NCBI GenBank assembly: GCA_900088475.1
Contig: FLMG01002813.1
Location: forward strand, 1 to 22,355
Source: Hyphochytrium catenoides
Lineage: Eukaryota > Sar > Hyphochytriomycetes > Hyphochytriales > Hyphochytriaceae
Reading direction: 5' to 3'
Length of the DNA stretch: 22,355 nucleotides
In this document: positions 1 to 8,404 of the stretch, piece after piece
How positions within the stretch are numbered: position 1 is the first letter of the stretch
Layout of the letters: every line of letters starts with the position of its first letter
Translations under genes and position numbers: made by a program
The notes under the pieces: generated by a model
The model's database searches: none
Told to the model about the DNA's origin: nothing
The model's input: only the letters and a program-made list of their open reading frames with translations

Positions 1-908
1 TAGACCTAGAGAGCCCAGCCCAGTGTCTTGAATGTGGGGCAGGAAGGCTTGATACTGTCGGGGTCCCAGCAGGGACGTGCTTGTAATAAAAGTAAACAGC
101 GGTGGACCGTAACGGATGTGGTCAACTCAAGTCCTGAGAAGCCACCTTCAATAGCGCTTACGGACTCTTTATAGGAGAGGAGGATGAGAGAGGAGGAAGA
201 TAAGAGAGGAACGGCGGCCGCCTTCGCCCTAGAAGAAGAGGAAAGCACTTATTAGACAACAGTAGCTGGTCTCAAGCACTAGTGGTGGTGCCACTTTTAT
301 TTCGAAGATAGTAGCTTGCCTTTGAATAAACCAGGGGACCAACCTTCCCCTCCTGGTCTTTCACCTAGAAGATTCAGGAAAAGGAGCTCATTCAAGGGCC
401 CCTTCCTTTTCTCTTTAACGCCGTACCGAGGTCCACTGTTCAGAAATCATCTCCTTCCCCGCCACAATGTTCTCTTAGGGGCTCCCTCCTCCAAAGCCGC
501 CATCTGGAGTCCTACTCTCTGTTTCCCGCTCTGACTGTCTCTGTTCTGCAACACCATTGTTAGTCCACCCATCGCAGAGGCATTTCTGGACTTGAACGCT
601 CGCCCGACCCATTGCTTAAGCAACATCGATCCGATACCCGCAGCCATCGTGAAAGAGCCTCTGCTCAAGGCTTTCACACCTTAAAAAGAGGCCTGAAGTA
701 AAGTACGGTCTCTGATAAAGGTCGTCGAACAGGAAGGCTAGCAAGGGATTACGCTTAGTAGCTAAGCGGCAAGAGAAAGCAGCTTTGACAACAACATTGA
801 CCAACCGAGCGTCGACCTCTCGAAGGCAAGAGTCGAGGGTCTTTTGGCGCAACAGCCCAGCAGTTGCTAAAACTGCAGGTCACTACTTTTGCACGCGTTA
901 GCAGCAGG
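1..908. other. Left flank, no confident gene
   Basis: No reading frame here has a convincing combination of start, coding character and splice sites. Several frames on both strands stay open for 60-80 codons, for example a plus-strand stretch of about 545-680 and a minus-strand stretch of 616-852. They overlap each other and none shows a domain I recognise. The segment just before 909 should contain the promoter and 5' leader of the receptor gene. I see no clear TATA box. Confidence 0.5.
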
Positions 909-2898
909 ATGTCTCTTCTTCTATCCGCAGTCCCTCCTCCTCAACCTTGCACCGATAATAGAGGTTTAAGTTTGAAAAGACGGCTACTGGGCGCTGTGCT
1001 GTCGATTATTTTCTCGACACTCGTTTGTCTACTGCCGGCGGCATCATCGCTTCCTCTTTCTTCCCTTGTCGGACAGCAGCCGAGTGCGGCGTTTCAAGAT
1101 TGGGATAACACTCCCACTGATAGTGGTCGACCATCTGTAGGCGGTGAACGGACAGAACAAACCTTGAGCCGCATATGGCAGTTAGCGCTATTATTTGGTT
1201 CAAAGGATCCTGACATCCTCAGACAAGAGGAAAAAATCTCGAATGACATGACAACTGGCTTTGCAGACGCGAGTGGTTCATCCTCCAGTGGGCCCACTAC
1301 GTCTACCCTAAGCGAATCCTCATCATCTTCCCAGTCATCATCTTCTCCAGGTGGCTCAACGAGTGGGAGTGCAGCGGCCGAAGAGGAGGAGGATATCTAC
1401 CCTGCAGCTGACTCAACAATCCAGAAAACCTTCATCGCCATAGCGTACACTAACCTCGTAATCTCTTTCCTAGCTTCCACCGTCACCTCTATCTTGGTGT
1501 ACCTTCGAAGAGACAAGTTCCCTCTTTATGTTCTAAACGTGAAGGCACTTCTGCTCAACGAGATAACCATCCCCTTTACCGTTTGGGCCTGGAGCTTGAG
1601 TTACGTCAGCCCGGACGCCTTCTGCTGGTTCCAGCTTCTCTTTTGGGCCACTGGGCTCTTTCCCACAGTATCTTTCTTGCTTTTCTCCGTCGTCAAGCTT
1701 TACCTGGATCACAAGGTAAACACCGATAAGGTGGATAACCCGACTAGCTGGGCATGTCGACTCTATCCCATCTTACGCAGACCAGTGGTCTCTATCCCTC
1801 TCCTTGTCATCATCTGGATGGAGAGTTGGATCTCTATTATTCCGCGGGCTATTCGACAATTGCCATATTGGGGAGATGCCGTCTGGACCGACGGCTGTAA
1901 TCAGTACACGGACTTCGATGTAGGTGCTTGCCGCCGCACTTCTTACTAGAGAGAAGGTAGTTAGTAGTGTGTACTGACATCATGATGCTCCTTTCCCCTG
2001 TCACCAACTTGCTCTGCAGAACTTCGCCGATATCGTCAACTATGCGATTTACACGGGCCTTACCGTTCTGTCAGCCATTTTCCTCCTGAGAACTGTCCAA
2101 GAGGCCTTTCATCTGAAGCCGAAGCTCATCTCGGCATGCTTGACCCTTTGCCTCACGTTGCAGTTCTACTATGTCGTCCTTTATACGTATGACTACTTTG
2201 AAGATCCCAAGGTCTGGGCCATAGTCCAAAGTATCTCCTCCCTCTCTTGCGCCATCGCTATGCATCTCTACACCTGGCTCGTCCCCATTTCCATACTTCT
2301 GGATTCCTACCGGTACGAACAGGGGGAGAAGAGGCTCAACACAGTCACAGCGGGTCAGGTCAAAATCTTTGGAGTAGGTGCATCTAGCAGCACTGCCCTC
2401 AGTCGTGTTAGCGGTCCAGCTCAGCTGTGGGACGTTTTATATAAAGAAGCGGACCAGGCCTTTCTGGACCGCTTTCAGACATACCTCATTAAGGAGTTTG
2501 CCGTGGAGAACATGCTCTACCTTCGAGCATCCATGGACTTACATCGAGCACAGACAGAGGAGCAGAAGCAGAGGCTCGCGAAGGAGATTCAACAAAACTA
2601 CTTGCAGAGCGGAACTCCAAGAGAAATCAACATTGCGGACGACCTCAGGAGAGATCTGATCAAGATGGTAGAGGAGGGCCATGGGGCACAGACTGACTTA
2701 TGGGAAAAGGTTGACCGCGAGGTTTGTGCAATGTTGGTTGATTCTTATAATCGCTTTATGAGAAGCTCTATAGTGGTGCCACTAAGCGGCGCTGGTGCCG
2801 GCGCAGGAGAAGACAAGCAAGGTGATCATGGCTTGAAGAGACAGTGCATGAGTATAGTGAAGACCAGCCGTAAGGACAAGCAAGTGACCCCCAGTTAG
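909..2898 (+). CDS. Seven-transmembrane receptor with C-terminal RGS domain
   Basis: Two exons, 909-1919 and 2020-2898, are joined in phase 0 across a 100-nt GT-AG intron (donor GTAGGT, acceptor CTGCAG), giving 629 residues. The frame is open upstream to a TTG, but the first ATG is 909. A hydrophobic N-terminal stretch (about 26-45) looks like a signal peptide. A Ser-rich, then acidic, extracellular linker follows (about 120-165). Seven hydrophobic helices lie near residues 173-199, 206-234, 237-267, 292-316, 340-362, 373-397 and 402-432. Cys239 at the start of TM3 and Cys330 after TM4 could form the usual extracellular disulfide. Residues about 475-587 are an RGS domain: conserved F..YL..EFA.EN near its start, the INIAD segment in the middle and a Y.RF helix at the end. 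RGS domains accelerate GTP hydrolysis by G-alpha. Fusion to a 7TM receptor is known in plants (AtRGS1), fungi and several protist groups. The ligand cannot be inferred. No DRY motif is visible after TM3. The intron falls between TM4 and TM5. Confidence 0.9.
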
Positions 2899-2983
2899 GT
2901 GGTTACTTGACGCTAACTGAGTGTTGAAGAAGGTCGTGATGATAATTGATGCATATTAAAACCTTATCGCCACTCTTCTTATG

Positions 2984-3005
2984 ATTATCAACGTATTATC
3001 AACGT
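2984..3005 (+). repeat. 11-bp direct tandem duplication
   Basis: The unit ATTATCAACGT occurs twice back to back (2984-2994 and 2995-3005). It lies about 90 bp after the receptor stop codon, probably in the 3' UTR. Confidence 0.8.
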
Positions 3006-3959
3006 ATAAAGAGGACCAGGCACTGCTACCTACGTGTGGCGCGGGATGAAGCTGATGATGACGATAGGGAACATGACCGGATTGGAGAACCTCTGATGAC
3101 GAATACTACTGACAATAACTACTTACGACTTGCTAACGTGTGCTTCCATCTGTAGAGGTTCAAATAATAGGGGAGAAGAAGGAGGACGGGCTAGGTACTT
3201 TGAAGAAAAGAACCTTGATGACAATAATGTCAAGAAGAAGGTGGAGGAATGGGATGGGGAGGGGAAGAAGGAAGAAGAGGAAGATCAAAGATGATAAAAA
3301 AAGCAAGGACAGTTCTGTTGGCTGGTGAAGAAGGTTTATATGGAGCGACGAACCAGCAGCACGGGGAAAGATTATTGAACAAGAGCCTGCAGCACGACAA
3401 CCAAGGACGGACCGCTGCGCGCATCCATCCTGCAGCAGTCAAGAGTGTTACATGTGAGGGTAGTGCGAAAGGCCCCGCAGTCAATCATCAACTCCTCCCA
3501 TGCTATCTCGTGCTGTTGCTGACCGACTATGATGCATGGATGATCTTGTTGATGGGGCGCGGGCATAAAGTCTGACGTCAACCGTAGTAGTTATCAAAGA
3601 CTAAACGACAGTATAAAAGTAAGGGTGCATCTTCGCCTCATGACTCGTTCCTAGCCTCCTGGTACAAGTACCTCGTAGATAGATAGAGCTTCACCAGTAG
3701 TGACGGAGATCAGCAATCGATCATAACAGGCGGCGGCGTCTGTCTGTCGTACGTCATCGCCAATCGCACTAATCTTCATTCTTTTCGGCTGCCACATAGC
3801 GCGGCAGACTTTGTGGAGGTGGCGCCCTCAGAGACTGTGATGACGAACATACCGCCTTGTTATTCCTTATATCTACACCATTATCTTACGTTATTCTTGA
3901 TAATCAATTACTGACCCTCCGAAGAGCGCTGTACAACAAACTGCCTCACATTTGCCCTG

Positions 3960-4500
3960 TCCATGCGACATTCCCCTCCCCTCCTTCCTTCCCCTTTCCT
4001 TTCTCGGGACTGCTTGCTGTGCTTTTTGTTCGTTCTCCTTGAGGGTTTTCGTGTCTCTTTTTTATTCTGGGGAGCCAAGAAGATCTTTGTGTCTCTCTCC
4101 TCCTTTCCTCCATTCTACAGCCTACAATTTCCGTTACTCTGTCTTTGTCCCCCTCTATCAAGAATAATGGACCTTGAACCTTGAACTTTCTTCTTTTGTA
4201 TCTTCCTCTCCGTCACTCTCTGTACAGCACTTCCCTGTGTCTGTCTGTCTGATGTCGAGGAAGAGTCGCCCTTCCTAGTCGTAGGACAGGCACAGAGAGA
4301 GAGAAGTGAGACACAAGAGAGAATGAGAAGAGACAGAGCAGCCAGCAGGGAGAGGAAAGGCGTGAAAGAGACAGAGACAGAGAAAGGGAGAGACAGAGAA
4401 GGCACACACGCATTGGACAGCCAGAGACGAGGTCGGCGAAGAGACGTTTTGAGAAGAAAGGAAAGAGAAGACGGGACAACGGCTGCGGCGAGGCGGCGGG
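3960..4500. repeat. Pyrimidine-rich block followed by purine-rich block
   Basis: From about 3960 to 4250 the plus strand is dominated by C and T (CTCCC, TTCC and TCTGTCTG runs). From about 4285 to 4500 it switches to A and G (GAGAGA and GACAGA runs). The arms are similar in composition but are not an exact inverted repeat. Such tracts arise by slippage and can form triplex or hairpin structures. Similar GACAGA-rich stretches recur near 7770-7870 and 8325-8370. Confidence 0.65.
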
Positions 4501-5045
4501 GCAGGGATGAGGGTAAAGAAGGTCTATAAAGCTACTGTCAGGCGCACTGGAGTCTATGGCCCCTGTATGATTGGAGGAAGCGTCATTGTGGTGTGTCATG
4601 CCGGCAGTCCCTCGCAGCAAACATTCACTCATTCTCCTGCCTCCTTGTCACATTGTCCAGTGGCGCCAAGCAGAATCATTGACAAGTAGCCTTGAGAGAA
4701 GAGAGTGAGGTGATCTGCGCCGTGAGCCTGCTGGAATGCTGAGGCGTGTCGCCCTCTGTCTCTGCGGACAGAGCTTAACCCCTTACAGCCAAGACATTGT
4801 TTGCTCTTGTCCAGTCTCATTCGTCGTCTAATTGAATTATCACAACCTTGTCTCACTGATTGTGAGAGAGGAGACGGTAGCATTGTCAGGGAGAACCAAA
4901 GCCAACCAGTCCCTAGTTCGCACGGCGTGGTCCTCCTCACTTAGAAAGTAGGAATACCAGAGAACTTCGCAGACGACATTATTCTCACCGATCTTTGGTG
5001 TAAATAAGAAAAGATTTCGCTCTGATCAGTCGCTGAATAAGAAGC

Positions 5046-6524
5046 ATGGGTCCCTGGCAAAGTGAGGGAGATATCCAGGAGGCGGAAGGGATAGTAGCTC
5101 AGCGAGAGCAGGTCAGCAGCTACCACGCTTCTTCCGCTTTAAGGGAGGATGTACAGACAGAAGAGATCTCGCCCATCGAAGGGCCAAAACCACCGCCGAT
5201 CAAGGGTATTGACACCCTGAGCGATGCTCTGCAGAGCCTTCCAGAGGATCGAAGGCAAGCAGTTGAGCGGCTCTTTGCCATTTCAGAGAACCACTCGAAT
5301 TGCGCTGTGCCGCTTGCACTCCGGGGAAAAGTAGCACGGTGGTTTGGAGACGACCTAGAGGAAAGGGAAGAGACTGTGAAGCGCATTGAGACACAACGCA
5401 TTGTCAGAGTGACGAACAAATTCACCCAGGAGAGCGCGCTGTTTAACCCACTGAGAGCAAAAAGGCCAAACGGAAAAAGTGCCTCGCAGGGCCAGAATCC
5501 GTCTGGAGGGGCCTCACGCTCTATCGAAAGCGACAACTCGGGAAAAGAAGATGGTTCTGCGTTCAGCACCTATAAAGAGAGGAGGCTGCAGCAGAGAGAC
5601 TGTGACTTTTGCAAGCCCCTGGACTCCACCTGTGCAGATTCTTGGGGGCGGGTGGAGACAGATCTTTTCGTTACCGCGTCAAACATTGCCAAGGCAGACG
5701 CCTATCACGGTCTACTCATTTTCAAGGACTGCCATGAGCCACTGGACTTTCTTCAAAACGCTAGCTATATGCGTACGTTCTTAGGGACTTTCAAGCAGTG
5801 GGTTAGAAGAACGATGATGCATGCAGCAATGCCCAAGCGGAGATCAATGGGTAAAAAGAGGAGGAGAGGAGAGGATGCCTTGCGATTTCCCAGCTGGCCA
5901 GATATTCTTCCTGTTCTCCTCTGGAATTGCGCACCCAAAGCTGGCGCTTCTCAAGTCCACTGCCACGCTCAGACCTTTGTCTTCACAGAGAAGTTCGGCC
6001 GCCTAGCAGTGAAAGCCAGGGCAGAAGAAGCATGGCAGTTAGCTTATGGCTCAGATTACATCGATAGTATGGTAAACGCTCACGCCGTTTTGGGACTCGC
6101 TCATTGGTTCGAGGAAACCGAGGTCATTCTGATAAGCAGTCTGACACCAAGCAAGGAAAAGGAGTTGACTGTAGTCGCGAGGGTCCCAGATCCGTTAGGT
6201 GACAACCTTCTCCTTGAGAGGTTTGGAGAAGCTCTGCACTTCTGCCTCCAGTTCCTTGTAGATCGGCATGGTGTCTCAGCCTTCAATATGGCCATAGAAC
6301 TGCCCTGGACGGAAGGGAGACCCGAGACGAAGGAGGGTTCTTCTCCTTTCATCATCGCCAGGATCATTGATCGAGGTCCGCCTTCTTTACCAGCAGATTT
6401 TGCGTCGGCTGAGATCTTTGTGGCTCCTGTCGTATCATCAGACCCTTTCCTGTTGCATCATTCACTTCTGGAGCATGCGGCCTGCAGAGAGGTGACTCTG
6501 ACTCCTGCTTATGGGGGCCCATAG
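5046..6524 (+). CDS. GalT-like / HIT-superfamily nucleotidyltransferase or phosphorylase
   Basis: Single uninterrupted frame of 492 residues starting at an ATG in good context (AAGCATGG). The N-terminal ~110 residues are acidic and unlike any domain I know. RIVRVTNKFTQESALFNP (about 118-135) resembles the substrate-loop region of galactose-1-phosphate uridylyltransferase and Ap4A phosphorylase. A Lys/Ser-rich insertion follows. Cys186 and Cys189 form a CxxC pair (CDFC) like the metal-binding pair in GalT. NCAPKAGASQVHCHAQ (294-309) is the histidine-triad-like active site, with His305, His307 and Gln309 as HxHxQ. In GalT-type enzymes the second His is the nucleotidylated nucleophile. Proteins of this group transfer or phosphorolyse nucleotidyl groups from sugar or dinucleotide substrates. 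The actual substrate cannot be read from sequence. A basic insert (KRRSMGKKRRRGE, about 265-277) just before the core could be a nuclear localisation signal or a disordered loop. No signal peptide is seen. It is the only major gene here without introns. Confidence 0.82.
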   Translation: MGPWQSEGDIQEAEGIVAQREQVSSYHASSALREDVQTEEISPIEGPKPPPIKGIDTLSDALQSLPEDRRQAVERLFAISENHSNCAVPLALRGKVARWFGDDLEEREETVKRIETQRIVRVTNKFTQESALFNPLRAKRPNGKSASQGQNPSGGASRSIESDNSGKEDGSAFSTYKERRLQQRDCDFCKPLDSTCADSWGRVETDLFVTASNIAKADAYHGLLIFKDCHEPLDFLQNASYMRTFLGTFKQWVRRTMMHAAMPKRRSMGKKRRRGEDALRFPSWPDILPVLLWNCAPKAGASQVHCHAQTFVFTEKFGRLAVKARAEEAWQLAYGSDYIDSMVNAHAVLGLAHWFEETEVILISSLTPSKEKELTVVARVPDPLGDNLLLERFGEALHFCLQFLVDRHGVSAFNMAIELPWTEGRPETKEGSSPFIIARIIDRGPPSLPADFASAEIFVAPVVSSDPFLLHHSLLEHAACREVTLTPAYGGP

Positions 6525-8404
6525 AAGAAGTCCAAAGTCGACTTCTAAGCCATCATTGACAACTAAACTTCTGTAATATATAATGCACTGCTTGACAACT
6601 TCCTGGCTGAAGAGATCAAGATGTCTCAACATTGAACTCTAGGGTTGCCACGATTAACAAGTTCCTGGATGAAGAAAGGATTGCTAGTTCTCAGCAAGCT
6701 ACCGTCACAGCTTCAAAGCAGCACAATATACGAAACCTATCGACTAACAGCCTCTCACAGACCCTCATACTTCATGTCTTGTCATGCGACTTCGCTCTTT
6801 CTATAGGTGTGTACCCTTCCATATCTCCTTTGCGCTCAGCGTCCCTCATCTTTATTGTATGTTTGTCTTTCAGCTTGTCCTGCACGATGAAGATTGCTGC
6901 GTCATAGAGGAAAGAGAGAAAGTAGCGTAGACCAAACAAGGCAGCGGAAAATGAGAGCTGACAAAGGAGGAGGAGATGAAGCGGTAGACGAAGCAAGAGC
7001 TAGATCTTTAGGCTTTCGCTTCCCTTAATGTTGAATAAAAGTCTAGCCCTTCACCAGTAGTAAATGAGAGTTTTTAATCCCTTGACCAATACGAGACAAT
7101 GGGAAGACAGAGAAAAGGTGGTGGAAGACTGTCGTAGGAATAGGCAAGAAGAACACGCGTAGGAGTCTGCTCTGCCAGACACAGGTCCCGTTCTCAGTTC
7201 TGGCAGCTATAGACCGACCATGTCTGACTTCTCCCGCCCGCGCATTAGTCCTGTCGGAGAGACCTCGCTTTTCTCCACAGATCAAGTGATACAGAACCCA
7301 GCCCCATCGCAGCTCCCTGGATTCCACTGCACGCACGCTTCAAAAGTCCTTAGGCTTCCCTCTCTCATTAGCTCGTCAGCCAAAGCTCCGATGATGCCTC
7401 GCCGCGCAGCCTCTGCTGCTGCTGCCGCCCAGTGCTAAGAGACTTCAAAGGGTTCACTAAGAGAACGACGAGTCATCGCTCCACTTCTCTGTCTCTCTCG
7501 TGTCGTTCTGTCTCATACTTGTCATTGACAGGAAAGCCTCAGAGCCGCTAACGGCGCTAACGGTTCGTGTTGTGGTGTTGTGATGGCAAAAATCCGTTTC
7601 GCAGCCGACCGCCCTGCGAGGTGTGTCACTCCCTACACTATCCTCGAGAAGATAACTGCCATACCTTTAGGCGGTGGGTCGTGTTGGTCAAGTAAAATCT
7701 TCGTGCCGTTTCGGTTTTTCTTCCCTATTTTTTCTCATCAGCTTCTGGGTCTGGACTTGAAGATGCTAAGAGGGAGACAGACAGAGAAGAATGGATGGAG
7801 ACAGAGCGCCAGGGATGCCGCTGGTAGCCAGGAAAGGGAGCAGAGAGACATAGGACAGACAGAGCAAGGCCCTGAGGGATATTGAACGGGAAACTGAGAT
7901 GTCGGAGGACGGGAGAGAGAGGCGAGGAAGTGAAGATGCACCTGGTGCGTGCGTAAGGCGAAGCGGTCCAAGGCCGAATGCTGACCCACATGAGCTCAGG
8001 CTTCATCTTCACTTGTCCCTTCGTGGTACACGAGGCTCACTGTATAGCAGGTAAACAGGATGTCAAGAAGCCCAGGAGGTTGACACTTGTGCGGAAGACA
8101 CTGTCACATCCGGCGCAGTTTAGTCTCTCTCCTCCACAATCAATGGCTTTGAAGTAACCTTAGGGGCTTCTCAACCTTTGTATTCGAGCGCGTTGGGCCC
8201 AGACCCAGGCTCTAGGGGTTTACTCCTTTCATCCAGAAGCTACTGAAAGCTAGGAGGCCCTAAGGCTGCAAGCGAGGTGCAGCCTGTTAGAGCCTTCTGT
8301 CATTGCTGTCATGCCCTGAGATTGAGAAAAGACAGAGACAGGCATCAACCAGGCAGACAGACAGATCAGAAACATTGTGAAAGACAGAGTTACTATTAGC
8401 ACAG
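6525..8404. other. Intergenic region, no confident gene
   Basis: It holds the 3' flank of the HIT-like gene and the promoter region of the tandem-tetraspanin gene. Two short ATG-started frames exist: 7220-7438, 72 codons ending in an Ala-rich low-complexity stretch, and one starting at 7583. Neither shows a domain, and comparable frames overlap on the other strand. GACAGA-type purine-rich DNA occurs near 7770-7870 and 8325-8370. I see no RNA gene. Confidence 0.55.

Larger units (their letters stand above)
2899..5045. other. Intergenic region between receptor and HIT-like gene
   Basis: I see no gene here. The first part should be the 3' UTR of the receptor gene and the last part the promoter and leader of the HIT-like gene. 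It contains an 11-bp direct duplication (2984-3005), a Lys/Arg-rich low-complexity frame from purine-rich DNA (about 3160-3300), a long pyrimidine-rich block (about 3960-4250) and a purine-rich block (about 4285-4500). Short frames of up to 139 codons on the minus strand (4213-4632) come from the skewed composition and do not look like protein. Confidence 0.6.

Noticed and set aside
3140-3328. Lys/Arg-rich plus-strand frame resembling a basic nuclear protein
   Set aside because: Low-complexity purine-rich DNA read in one frame; no start context or neighbouring exons.
4213-4632. 139-codon minus-strand frame
   Set aside because: It is the translation of the purine-rich block (Leu/Ser runs) and is compositional, not a protein.
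7220-7438. 72-codon ATG frame ending in an Ala run
   Set aside because: Low-complexity end, no domain, and an equally open minus-strand frame overlaps it.
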